Shown piece by piece: positions 55,092 to 63,715 of a DNA stretch of 64,000 nucleotides. The notes beneath the pieces were generated by a model, which saw nothing but the letters and a program-made list of their open reading frames with translations, did no database searches and was not told the DNA's origin. The stretch's first letter is position 1, and each line of letters begins with the position of its first letter. This DNA is from CANMUM01 sp965263365 (GTDB lineage Bacteria; Pseudomonadota; Alphaproteobacteria; Rhodobacterales; Rhodobacteraceae). The position numbers and the translations under genes were made by a program. The stretch is taken from positions 930,001 to 994,000 of the forward strand of contig OZ253672.1 in assembly GCA_965263365.1 (NCBI GenBank). The letters are read 5' to 3'.

Positions 55092-56858
55092 ATGAAGATG
55101 ACGACTGAAGAAGCTTTTGTAAAAGTTTTACAACGCCATGGTATCCAGCATGCTTTTGGCATAATCGGCTCTGCGATGATGCCGATCAGCGATATTTTTC
55201 CCAAAGCGGGGATTACCTTTTGGGATTGTGCACATGAAGGTTCGGCTGGGATGATGTCTGATGGCTACACGCGCGCCACGGGCAAGATGTCGATGATGAT
55301 TGCGCAAAATGGACCTGGCATCACAAATTTTGTGACGGCTGTTAAAACGGCTTATTGGAATCATACGCCCTTACTTCTTGTTACGCCTCAAGCCGCGAAC
55401 AAAACCATTGGTCAAGGTGGCTTCCAAGAAGTCGAGCAAATGAAACTCTTTGAGGACATGGTTGCTTATCAAGAAGAGGTCCGCGATCCGACGCGGGTTG
55501 CTGAAGTTTTGACGCGTGTTATTTCTCAAGCCAAGCGTCTTTCTGGCCCTGCGCAACTTAATATTCCACGCGATTTTTGGACACAAGTTGTTGATATTGA
55601 AATTCCAGATCCCATTGAGTTTGAAGTCTCACCGGGCGGCGAAAACTCGATTGCGGCGGCGGCTGAGATGCTCTCAACTGCGAAAAATCCTGTGATTCTC
55701 AATGGAGCTGGCGTTGTTTTAGCCGATGCGATTGGCGATAGCGCGGCGCTTGCTGAGCGTCTTGATGCCCCCGTTTGCGTTGGTTATCAGCACAATGATG
55801 CTTTCCCTGGGTCTCATCCGCTTTTTGCCGGGCCTCTTGGTTATAATGGTTCGAAGGCTGCGATGGAATTGATCAAGGATGCGGATGTTGTTCTTTGTCT
55901 TGGTACGCGCCTTAATCCGTTCTCGACATTGCCGGGTTATGGGATGGAATACTGGCCTTCGGATGCGAAAATTATCCAAGTTGACATTAATCCTGACCGA
56001 ATCGGATTAACGAAGAAGGTATCGGTCGGCATTGTTGGCGATGCTAAGAAAGTTGCAAAGGGTATTTTGGCACAGTTATCGTCGAGCGCAGGTGATCATA
56101 ATCGCCAAGCCCGCAAGGAAAAAATTGCTGATGCCAAGTCAAAATGGGCGCAACAACTCTCGTCTATGGATCACGAGGAAGATGATCCCGGCACAACTTG
56201 GAACGAACGCGCCCGCGCTGACAAACCGGATTGGATGAGCCCGCGCATGGCGTGGCGTGCGATCCAAGCTGGACTTCCTAAAAATGCCATTATCTCTTCA
56301 GATATCGGCAATAACTGCGCTATTGGCAACGCTTATCCTAGTTTTGAAGAAGGTCGAAAATATCTTGCGCCGGGGTTATTTGGGCCTTGCGGATATGGGC
56401 TTCCTGCGATTGTGGGTGCGAAAATCGGCTGTCCGGATGTTCCTGTGGTGGGCTTTGCAGGTGACGGCGCGTTTGGGATTGCTGTGAATGAGTTGACGGC
56501 GATTGGTCGTGGCGAGTGGCCAGCGATTACTCAAATTGTTTTCCGCAATTATCAATGGGGTGCGGAAAAGCGCAACTCAACCCTTTGGTTCGATGATAAT
56601 TTTGTGGGAACAGAGCTTGATACGCAAGTGAGCTATGCGGGGATTGCGAAGGCTTGTGGGCTCAAAGGCGTGGTTGCGCGGACAATGGATGAGCTGACAG
56701 ATGCGATAACGCAGGCTATGGAAGATCAGAAAAATGGCATCACAACACTGATTGAAGCCATGATTAACCAAGAGCTTGGCGAGCCTTTCAGACGCGATGC
56801 CATGAAAAAACCAGTTGAGGTTGCGGGGATCGATGCTAAGGATATGATTGAACAATAA
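55092..56858 (+). CDS. xsc: Sulfoacetaldehyde acetyltransferase
   Basis: 588 residues, TPP enzyme. It cleaves sulfoacetaldehyde with phosphate to acetyl phosphate and sulfite. The family opening TTEEAFVKVLQRHGIQHAFG, IGSAMMPISDIFPKAGI, HEGSAGMMSDGYTRATG, and the late GFAGDGAFGIAVNEL ... FRNYQWGAEKRN match Xsc rather than acetolactate synthase. GGAG is 8 nt before the ATG. It is 21 bp upstream of pta, so both products are made together. Confidence 0.96.
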   Translation: MKMTTEEAFVKVLQRHGIQHAFGIIGSAMMPISDIFPKAGITFWDCAHEGSAGMMSDGYTRATGKMSMMIAQNGPGITNFVTAVKTAYWNHTPLLLVTPQAANKTIGQGGFQEVEQMKLFEDMVAYQEEVRDPTRVAEVLTRVISQAKRLSGPAQLNIPRDFWTQVVDIEIPDPIEFEVSPGGENSIAAAAEMLSTAKNPVILNGAGVVLADAIGDSAALAERLDAPVCVGYQHNDAFPGSHPLFAGPLGYNGSKAAMELIKDADVVLCLGTRLNPFSTLPGYGMEYWPSDAKIIQVDINPDRIGLTKKVSVGIVGDAKKVAKGILAQLSSSAGDHNRQARKEKIADAKSKWAQQLSSMDHEEDDPGTTWNERARADKPDWMSPRMAWRAIQAGLPKNAIISSDIGNNCAIGNAYPSFEEGRKYLAPGLFGPCGYGLPAIVGAKIGCPDVPVVGFAGDGAFGIAVNELTAIGRGEWPAITQIVFRNYQWGAEKRNSTLWFDDNFVGTELDTQVSYAGIAKACGLKGVVARTMDELTDAITQAMEDQKNGITTLIEAMINQELGEPFRRDAMKKPVEVAGIDAKDMIEQ

Positions 56859-56879
56859 CCCAATCCTTAGGAGAAAAAC

Positions 56880-57878
56880 GTGAGCGCGCTCAATCGCATA
56901 CTAACAGCCCCCACAAAAAAGCGCGCGCGTATCATTTTGTGTGAAGGGGAAGATAAGCGCGTCGTAACCGGCGCGCTGAAAGCGGCTCAAACAGACCTTG
57001 CAGAGATTATACTCGTGGGCAACGCAGAAAATGTCTATGCAGAACTCAAGGCCGCAGGAGATAATGCGGGGATCGTGAAAGTCATGGATCCTCAAAGTGA
57101 TGAAAAAACGGGCGTGCTTGCGTCGGCATTTTTTAAACTGCGCAAACACAAAGGCGTGAGCCAAGAAGAGGCGAAAAGGGCAGTGCTTGACCCGCTTACC
57201 TATAGTGCCTTGATGGTTCACACGGGCGCTGCGGATGGAACGGTTGGCGGCGCGGTCTATTCGACGCGCGATACAGTAAAGACGGCTTTCCAGATCATTG
57301 GTAAAGCGGAAAATGTAAATAGTGTATCGTCTTACTTTCTGATGGCACGCGAAGATACAGACGACGTTTATGCATTTGCTGATTGTGCGCTCACTATCGA
57401 ACCAAGCCCTGAAGAACTTGCGCAAATTGCGATTGAGACCGCGAAAAATTTTCAAAATCTAACCAAAAAAGCAGCGAAGGTCGCTATGTTGTCTTTTTCG
57501 ACTTTGGGAAGTGGGAAGCATGCGCGCGTTGATATTGTGAACGCGGCCACCAAGCGTGCTCAAGAATCTGCACCTGAGCTTTGTATAAGCGGCGAGTTGC
57601 AATTTGATGCAGCGATCGATTTGGGTGTAGCCAAGAAAAAGGCGCCTGATGACCCGGTTGCGGGTTCTGCAAATGTCTTTGTGTTTCCAAACCTCGAAGC
57701 TGGAAATATCGGCTACAAAATCGCGCAACGTCTTGGCGGTTTGCGTGCGATTGGCCCCATTTTGCAAGGGCTTGCAAAACCCGCAAATGATCTGTCGCGT
57801 GGATGCAGTGCAGATGATGTTTTTGATATGATTTGCCTAACGGCGCAACAGGCAGCAGGCGGTTCAAAAAATACCTAG
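56880..57878 (+). CDS. pta: Phosphate acetyltransferase
   Basis: 332 residues, PTA_PTB fold, short (single-domain) form. It turns the acetyl phosphate from Xsc into acetyl-CoA. GTG start at 56880 with AGGAG 6 nt upstream. Conserved segments: ILCEGEDKRVVTGALKA, MVHTGAADGTVGGAVYSTRDT, LSFSTLGSGKHARVDIVNAA, and the C-terminal LQGLAKPANDLSRGCSADDV. The xsc-pta pair is the classical sulfonate-degradation coupling. Confidence 0.95.
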   Translation: MSALNRILTAPTKKRARIILCEGEDKRVVTGALKAAQTDLAEIILVGNAENVYAELKAAGDNAGIVKVMDPQSDEKTGVLASAFFKLRKHKGVSQEEAKRAVLDPLTYSALMVHTGAADGTVGGAVYSTRDTVKTAFQIIGKAENVNSVSSYFLMAREDTDDVYAFADCALTIEPSPEELAQIAIETAKNFQNLTKKAAKVAMLSFSTLGSGKHARVDIVNAATKRAQESAPELCISGELQFDAAIDLGVAKKKAPDDPVAGSANVFVFPNLEAGNIGYKIAQRLGGLRAIGPILQGLAKPANDLSRGCSADDVFDMICLTAQQAAGGSKNT

Positions 57879-58004
57879 TGTATAAAATTCGGACTGGGTT
57901 ATGCAGGATTTCTTGACCGATAAGTGTTCTCAATCTCTGCTCGTAAATCGTCAATTTTAGAACTCCGCACCTCGACAGAAATTAAACCGAATTACAAACG
58001 GAAT

Positions 58005-58045
58005 TGATCAAAATTGTTAGAGTTTCTATATTAGCATTTTGATCA
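58005..58045. other. Inverted repeat between convergent pta and SIR2-like gene
   Basis: TGATCAAAA and TTTTGATCA are exact reverse complements (9 bp) separated by 23 bp, in the 180-bp gap between the two convergent genes. It may form a loose bidirectional hairpin. There is no T-tract directly behind either arm. Confidence 0.3.
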
Positions 58046-58058
58046 CGCGCGATGTGAT

Positions 58059-59276
58059 TTAATTTTGGTTGAAGATCTCTGCAGCGTAAATGTCGAGAAG
58101 GTCTTTGCAATTTATGTCGACAAGATATGTACCATATCCAGAACTCTCACGAGGTTGGTGTAGGGCTTTTTTCTCAGCCGGTATTAACCTAGTCCTCGTT
58201 GTTACAAGCCTTTCAAAAATACGCATACGTTGAAATTCAGATAGGCCAAGCGTTGTCGCAAAGATCCTTTTAGGTTTACTATTTGGTAATCCGAGATATT
58301 CGAGATTTTGCTCGTGAAAGCCAAAACCTAGGAAAACGGCACGTTTGGCATTTGAGAACCAGTTTTGCGCCTTGTCTTTTTCTTGTCCCGCTTCGGTAAA
58401 GATTTGGAGGTTATCAGCGATCTTCTCCCAGTCGGAAATGTTCCCAAGCTTGGTTGCAAATTCCAACTCATCAAGCGCGCCAAAACTGCCATAGGGATGA
58501 ATGATTTGGCCTTCGAATAGCGCGATCAATTCGCGTTTTTGAGCATCACCTAAATTTCCTTCATAGGCCTCGACGGCGCAGCGAAAAAGATATTCGAGTG
58601 AGCGCTCATAATTGAAAGTGATGAAGCCAATATTGCGAATGCGCGCCTTAAAACCTTCAATCCCTGTGGCGCTGTCTTCGCGGCCATTATCAGCGCGCAG
58701 TTCGCGGAAGAACGTGACGAACCATGTCTTGCGCAGCTCAAAAAAATCGGGGGGCAGGGTTTCTTCGTCGCCATGGACTTCGTGGCTTCGAAAAATGGGA
58801 ATGAAGTCACGCCGCGCTTTGCCAGCCACTTCACAAAGGCCGTGGCGCTCGGCCTTTAATAGGGCGGCAGCGATAATTATTTTGCCGAGTTTAATTAGAT
58901 CAGCATTGTCTTTGTTATCATGAAGAAAATTATCAATGGATTTCGCGAGGGGGATTCCGCTTTTGAACTGTTCGCTTACTGTTTCATAAATTTCGTAAGG
59001 AATTTGTATGTTCGCGCCACTTACTAAAACAAGAATTCCAAGATACTTGTAAAAAAGGGAATATTGAGGGACATAATTTGTTATCCCGTAAGGGGGTGAC
59101 ACTAATTGGTCGATTAGCACCGGATATTTATGTAACAGTTCGAAGCCTAATTCAATTTCTTTTATAGTTTCATAAATATCCCGCAGTAACTCCTCGCCCG
59201 TTGGGAAGCCGAAATCATAGCTCGCGCCTGCGCCGAGGATGAAGAGCGTTTCGGGGTTTTGTTGATCTTCTATCAT
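58059..59276 (-). CDS. SIR2-like (NAD-binding) domain protein, possible defence gene
   Basis: 405 residues. The N-terminal FILGAGASYDFGFPTGEEL (Gly15-Ser19) is the SIR2-like nucleotide motif. Further SIR2-fold marks: IGFITFNYERSLEYL in the middle (TFNY-type motif), IIHPYGSFG where SIR2 proteins carry their catalytic His, and VFLGFGFHEQNLEYLG near residue 315. Family knowledge: stand-alone SIR2-like proteins often act as NADases in anti-phage abortive defence. It has no partner gene, no clear ribosome binding site, and separates pta from soeC, which are usually neighbours. It looks like an insertion into the sulfonate locus. Other NAD- or nucleotide-related roles are possible. Confidence 0.6.
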   Translation of the reverse strand: MIEDQQNPETLFILGAGASYDFGFPTGEELLRDIYETIKEIELGFELLHKYPVLIDQLVSPPYGITNYVPQYSLFYKYLGILVLVSGANIQIPYEIYETVSEQFKSGIPLAKSIDNFLHDNKDNADLIKLGKIIIAAALLKAERHGLCEVAGKARRDFIPIFRSHEVHGDEETLPPDFFELRKTWFVTFFRELRADNGREDSATGIEGFKARIRNIGFITFNYERSLEYLFRCAVEAYEGNLGDAQKRELIALFEGQIIHPYGSFGALDELEFATKLGNISDWEKIADNLQIFTEAGQEKDKAQNWFSNAKRAVFLGFGFHEQNLEYLGLPNSKPKRIFATTLGLSEFQRMRIFERLVTTRTRLIPAEKKALHQPRESSGYGTYLVDINCKDLLDIYAAEIFNQN

Positions 59277-59340
59277 ATCGATATATCACCAGTTTTGACG
59301 ATTATGGTCAATGGTTTTGGGCGCTTAAATTGGATTGAGC

Positions 59341-60198
59341 CTAACGGTCATAGTAGTGGCTCACGACGTGTTGCGCCTCAGCGAAGAAAAGCCAGCGCGA
59401 AGCGAACACGCCAATTAGGTGCACACCGAGCGCCAATAAAGCAAGTTTGGCACTCATGAGCAGCATAAGCGCGGGCAGTAAAAAAGCACAGACAAGCGTA
59501 ATTACCCGCAATTTGAGCGCATGCTTGCGACCGATGCGATAGGCCATTTCTTTGAGTAAATAATTTTCGCCTTCATGAGGTGGTTCGAGCATTCGCACTC
59601 TACCGATAATCCCGAGGCCTGTAGCTTCTTCAATACTTCCGCCGCGTGTCGTGAACGCTTGATCGCCCTTAATCCAGTGAAAAATTTGAATAATTGTGAG
59701 TATCCCTAGGCCAAGTATGACAACAAATTTTGGTGCAAATAAAGTAGCCCCACCGATGACGCAAAAACCTAAAAAGAGAGCAGGTGTTAAGGATGTATTC
59801 CAGCGCGGGACGGTTTTGAGTTGGGCATAAATCATCGAGGTTGTGAAAACGGTGAAAATACAAAGCAAGCTGCCGAGCCATGCGATCGGCCCAAGTGAGG
59901 TGGCAAGAAATATACGGGCGATAGCTTCTAGGCCCACGAGGAGAAGAGCCGCGATTGAGGCAATTCCTTCGCGCGAAAGCCAGCTGGATCGCCATTCGCG
60001 AAATGCTTTGATTGCGTTTTTCTTATTCCCGAGGTGAAAAACTGAAAAGAGAAGGCCACCAACGGCAAGCGCATAGCCTAAAAAATAGTAACCAAACGCT
60101 GCGCCACCAATAATATCAACAAAGCCAAGCCAAGCCAATATTCCAAACCCAAGTCCAGAGAGAGAAGAAAATAAAATGACGGAGGGTGCGGGGTGCAT
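59341..60198 (-). CDS. soeC: Sulfite dehydrogenase membrane anchor (DmsC/NrfD-like)
   Basis: 285 residues with eight predicted transmembrane helices, DmsC type. It anchors the cytoplasmic SoeAB to the inner membrane and passes electrons to quinone. The ATG overlaps the soeB stop by one base (TAATG). Last gene of soeA-soeB-soeC. Read alone it could belong to any DMSO-reductase-type complex; the SoeC call rests on the xsc-pta neighbourhood and the Tat-less SoeA. Confidence 0.82.
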   Translation of the reverse strand: MHPAPSVILFSSLSGLGFGILAWLGFVDIIGGAAFGYYFLGYALAVGGLLFSVFHLGNKKNAIKAFREWRSSWLSREGIASIAALLLVGLEAIARIFLATSLGPIAWLGSLLCIFTVFTTSMIYAQLKTVPRWNTSLTPALFLGFCVIGGATLFAPKFVVILGLGILTIIQIFHWIKGDQAFTTRGGSIEEATGLGIIGRVRMLEPPHEGENYLLKEMAYRIGRKHALKLRVITLVCAFLLPALMLLMSAKLALLALGVHLIGVFASRWLFFAEAQHVVSHYYDR

Positions 60199-60932
60199 TA
60201 CATTCCCTCCAAGGCTTTATCTAGCCATTTCATGAAACCCTTGGGCTCTTCGGCAATTTGCGCGCGCTCGGGTTGCGTTGCTGCTCGATCTTTAGGGCGC
60301 GGCGGCAAATAGCGGTTAACAGGCTTGGTGCCTTGAGTGGCAAATAATGGCACAGCGCCGCGCTCGGCACTCAGTTTAGAAACGTTTGAATTGGGATCAG
60401 CAAAATCGCCAAAGTGCCGCGCGCCGGCAGGACAGGTGCGCACACATGCGGGGACGCGGTCTTCTTCGGGTAAGTTCTCATTATAAATACGGTCAACGCA
60501 AAGCGTACATTTTTTCATAACACCAGCCATCGCATCAAGTTCGCGAGCGCCGTAAGGGCAAGCCCATGCACAAAGTCCACAACCCATGCAATCATCCTCA
60601 TTCACTAACACGATTCCATCTTCAGAGCGCTTGAAACTTGCGCCAGTTGGACAAACAGTGACACAAGGGGCGTCCTCACAATGCAAACATGACTTTGGCA
60701 TATAGGTAGTTTGTGAACAGCCACTTTCGGGAGTGACTTCATAACTATGAACACGGTTGAGGAACGTGCCAGCTGGCTTTTCGCCGTAAGCATCTTGATC
60801 GCTCAAAGGCGTCCCATAATTTGACGTATTCCACTCTTTGCAATTTATAACGCAAGCATGGCAGCCAACGCAGGTATCAAGATCGATAGCGAGGCCGAGC
60901 TTTTTCTCTGTGGTTTGGGGTAGCGTTGTCAT
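60198..60932 (-). CDS. soeB: Sulfite dehydrogenase iron-sulfur subunit
   Basis: 244 residues, four ferredoxin-type clusters: CVGCHACVINCKEW (~18-31), CLHCEDAPCVTVCPTGA, CMGCGLCAWACPYGA, and CTLCVDRIYN with CVRTCPAGARHFGD. The cysteine spacing is that of DmsB-like electron carriers. It relays electrons from the molybdenum subunit to the anchor. It starts inside the soeA stop (ATGA overlap). Confidence 0.88.
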   Translation of the reverse strand: MTTLPQTTEKKLGLAIDLDTCVGCHACVINCKEWNTSNYGTPLSDQDAYGEKPAGTFLNRVHSYEVTPESGCSQTTYMPKSCLHCEDAPCVTVCPTGASFKRSEDGIVLVNEDDCMGCGLCAWACPYGARELDAMAGVMKKCTLCVDRIYNENLPEEDRVPACVRTCPAGARHFGDFADPNSNVSKLSAERGAVPLFATQGTKPVNRYLPPRPKDRAATQPERAQIAEEPKGFMKWLDKALEGM

Positions 60933-63715
60933 TTGAATTCCTTACCATAGGCCACATCTTTTGATGCTGAATCGACAGGGGATTTGATAGGGGGATGGCT
61001 TGGTTCGCTCCTCACACCGCTCGGAGCTTTTTCGATTTGTACACGAAGATCAAACCAAGCGGCTTGCCCTGTGATAGGGTCGGAATTGGCATAGCGATAC
61101 CCGTCGCCCTTATCCGGAAGAAGTTCGTGAATGAGGTGATTGAGTAGAAATCCTTTTTCTGCTTCTGGCGCTTTCTCATCAAGCGCCCAAGCCCCTTTGC
61201 GCTTGCCAATGGCATTCCACGTCCAGATTGTATTGGCGTTAAGACCCTCCATAAGGGCGACTGGCGCTTTAATTTCGCCATGCGTTGAGCGTACAAATGC
61301 CCAATCACCATCCTCAAATCCGTGTTTTTCCCATAGATTTTTCGGCAGGTATAGACGGTTGGAATTAGTGATTTGGCGGAGCCAAGCATTTTGAGAACCC
61401 CAAGAATGATACATGTGCATGGGGCGCTGTGTGAGGGCGTGGATTGGGTATTTCTCAAGATCAATACGCGCGTCTTCAAGCGGTGCGTACCAATGGGGAA
61501 GGGGTGTCATGAACTTGCGCAATTGTCCACGGAGATGTTCAGGCGGCTGTTTATCGCCTTTGCCTTCGGCGGCCATTTGGAATTTGCGCATTGTTTCTGA
61601 GTAAAGATTGAAAACATAAGGCGAAGGCGCATCGAAAAGCCCGATTTTGACCGCCCAATCTTGATATGCGGTATTCCAAGGCTTGTAGTATTGTGCAGAT
61701 TCGGGAATATGCGCGATACTAAAGCCACCGTTTTCAATATAGCGATCAAGCTGCTCCGCGTTGGGTGCACCGCGGCCAAATTCGTCGCCATTGCCGCGAA
61801 ACCCTGCTAAAGGCCCAACCCCTGGCCTGCGCTCATGGGATACGATATAGTCGGCGTAATCTTTGTATTTTTGCGTCCCATCATCATTCGTAAATGCCGG
61901 CAAGCCAAGTCGGGAGCCAAGATCACAAAGCACGGATTGGAACCCTTTTACATCGCGGTCAGGTTCAACAACTGGCCAGCGAATAGCATCCGCGGCTGCA
62001 TCCGCTTCGCAAATGGGGCGATCAAGAAGTGAGATACAATCATGGCGTTCAAGATAAGTCGTGTCTGGGAAAACAAGGTCGGAATAGGCAACCATCTCCG
62101 AAGAATATGCATCGGAATAAATAATATGCGGAATGACATATTCTCCATTCTCGTCTTTATCGGTGAGCATTTTCATGGTCTCACTGGTATTCATACTGGA
62201 ATTCCAAGACATATTGGCCATATATAAAAAGAGCGTGTCGATTTTATAAGGATCACCCGCATATGCGTTTGAGATGACCATATGCATCAAGCCGTGTGAG
62301 GACATTGGGTTTTCCCATGTGAAGGCTTTGTCAATACGCTTGGCCTTGCCTTCATCATCAACCAAGAGATCATCTGGGCCGTGAACAAAGCCAAGATGCG
62401 GACCGTCAAGTGGTTGATTTGGCGCACATTGAGAATGTGGCTTGGGATGAGATTCGGCGGATTTGGGGTAGGGTGGCTTAAAGCGAAATCCTCCCGGCAC
62501 TTCAACAGAGCCAAGAATGATTTGCAAAATATGAAGTGCGCGGCAAGTTTGGAAGCCATTCGAGTGTGCGGAGATACCACGCATTGCATGGAAACTCACT
62601 GGACGCCCAATCATCTTATCGTGCTTTTCGCCCTTCCAATCCGTCCATGAAATATTAAGCTCGATCTCTTCATCAAAAGCCGTTTTTGCGAGTTCACGGG
62701 CGAGGGCGCGGATGCGATTGGCTGGAATACCGCAACGCTCTTCAACCGCTTCGGGCGCATAAGCGCTATCCATATACGCATCTGCCATATGGGCCAAAAC
62801 GGTTTTCGCGCCTTCATATGTCGCCGAGAGATCAGCGGAGCTGCCTTTTTTATCATAGGCAACAAGCTCGCCAGTTTTGCGATCCATGATAAGGGGCTTA
62901 CCATCTTTATCGCGAAGGAAAAGTCCGTCATCATCAAGAAAAAACCCCGCGTTCGTATAGCGCGCAAGGTAGTTGAGATCAATCGCACCCATTTTGAAAA
63001 GTTCGTGGACGAGTGCAAGAATAAAGAGACCGTCAGTTCCGGGTGTGATGCCGACCCATTCGTCAGCGACGGCGTTATAACCTGAACGAATTGGGTTCAC
63101 GCCAATGACCTTTGCGCCGCGCTCTTTTAATTTGCCAAGTCCGATTTTAATCGGATTACTATCGTGATCCTCAGCAACACCAAAAATCATAAAGAGCTTC
63201 GTACGGTCCCAGTCTGGCTGACCAAATTCCCAGAATGCGCCGCCAATTGTGTAAATTCCAGCGGCAGCCATATTCACTGAACAAAATCCGCCATGTGCGG
63301 CATAGTTTGGCGTGCCAAAACTTTGAGCCCAAAGTGACGTAAAACTTTGCGATTGGTCGCGACCCGTAAAGAATGCGAGCTTTTCAGGCGCTTCCGCGCG
63401 AATGGGTTTGAGCCAACTTTCAGCAATCTCGTAGGCCTTATCCCAACTGATTTCCTCGAACTCACCTTTGCCGCGTTCTCCCACCCGTTTGAGCGGCTTC
63501 CGTAAACGCGCAGGCGAATAGTGCTGCATTATACCTGCAGATCCTTTCGCACAGAGCACACCCCGGTTAACTGGATGATCGCGGTTGCCCTCGATGTATT
63601 TGACTTTGCCTTTTTCCAAATGAACATTGATACCGCAACGGCAAGCGCACATGTAACAAGTGGTGTGGCGAATTTCATCAGAAACTACGGGAGAGGGGCG
63701 GCTATCAATTTTCAT
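60929..63715 (-). CDS. soeA: Sulfite dehydrogenase molybdopterin subunit
   Basis: 928 residues, DMSO-reductase-family enzyme with bis-MGD. The N-terminal [4Fe-4S] ligands are Cys20, Cys23, Cys27 and Cys55 (TTCYMCACRCG ... GVLCAKG); the probable Mo ligand is Cys145 (GGFCSVN). There is no twin-arginine signal, so the enzyme faces the cytoplasm, as known for SoeA, which oxidises sulfite to sulfate. Family knowledge: in marine Rhodobacterales soeABC lies beside xsc-pta. Thiosulfate or polysulfide reductase is the alternative, but those catalytic subunits are exported by Tat. The complex would detoxify the sulfite made by Xsc and gain electrons for quinone. Confidence 0.85.
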   Translation of the reverse strand: MKIDSRPSPVVSDEIRHTTCYMCACRCGINVHLEKGKVKYIEGNRDHPVNRGVLCAKGSAGIMQHYSPARLRKPLKRVGERGKGEFEEISWDKAYEIAESWLKPIRAEAPEKLAFFTGRDQSQSFTSLWAQSFGTPNYAAHGGFCSVNMAAAGIYTIGGAFWEFGQPDWDRTKLFMIFGVAEDHDSNPIKIGLGKLKERGAKVIGVNPIRSGYNAVADEWVGITPGTDGLFILALVHELFKMGAIDLNYLARYTNAGFFLDDDGLFLRDKDGKPLIMDRKTGELVAYDKKGSSADLSATYEGAKTVLAHMADAYMDSAYAPEAVEERCGIPANRIRALARELAKTAFDEEIELNISWTDWKGEKHDKMIGRPVSFHAMRGISAHSNGFQTCRALHILQIILGSVEVPGGFRFKPPYPKSAESHPKPHSQCAPNQPLDGPHLGFVHGPDDLLVDDEGKAKRIDKAFTWENPMSSHGLMHMVISNAYAGDPYKIDTLFLYMANMSWNSSMNTSETMKMLTDKDENGEYVIPHIIYSDAYSSEMVAYSDLVFPDTTYLERHDCISLLDRPICEADAAADAIRWPVVEPDRDVKGFQSVLCDLGSRLGLPAFTNDDGTQKYKDYADYIVSHERRPGVGPLAGFRGNGDEFGRGAPNAEQLDRYIENGGFSIAHIPESAQYYKPWNTAYQDWAVKIGLFDAPSPYVFNLYSETMRKFQMAAEGKGDKQPPEHLRGQLRKFMTPLPHWYAPLEDARIDLEKYPIHALTQRPMHMYHSWGSQNAWLRQITNSNRLYLPKNLWEKHGFEDGDWAFVRSTHGEIKAPVALMEGLNANTIWTWNAIGKRKGAWALDEKAPEAEKGFLLNHLIHELLPDKGDGYRYANSDPITGQAAWFDLRVQIEKAPSGVRSEPSHPPIKSPVDSASKDVAYGKEFK

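Noticed and set aside
55092..56858. Acetolactate synthase or IolD for the TPP enzyme before pta
   Set aside because: Family-specific segments of Xsc and the direct pairing with pta identify sulfoacetaldehyde acetyltransferase.
57484..57954. Long minus-strand frames opposite pta (also 56901-57455)
   Set aside because: The pta frame is fully conserved; these translations are His/Arg-rich shadow products with no motifs.
60929..63715. SoeA as thiosulfate/polysulfide reductase or periplasmic DMSO reductase
   Set aside because: There is no twin-arginine signal, and the operon lies with xsc-pta, which needs a cytoplasmic sulfite oxidiser.
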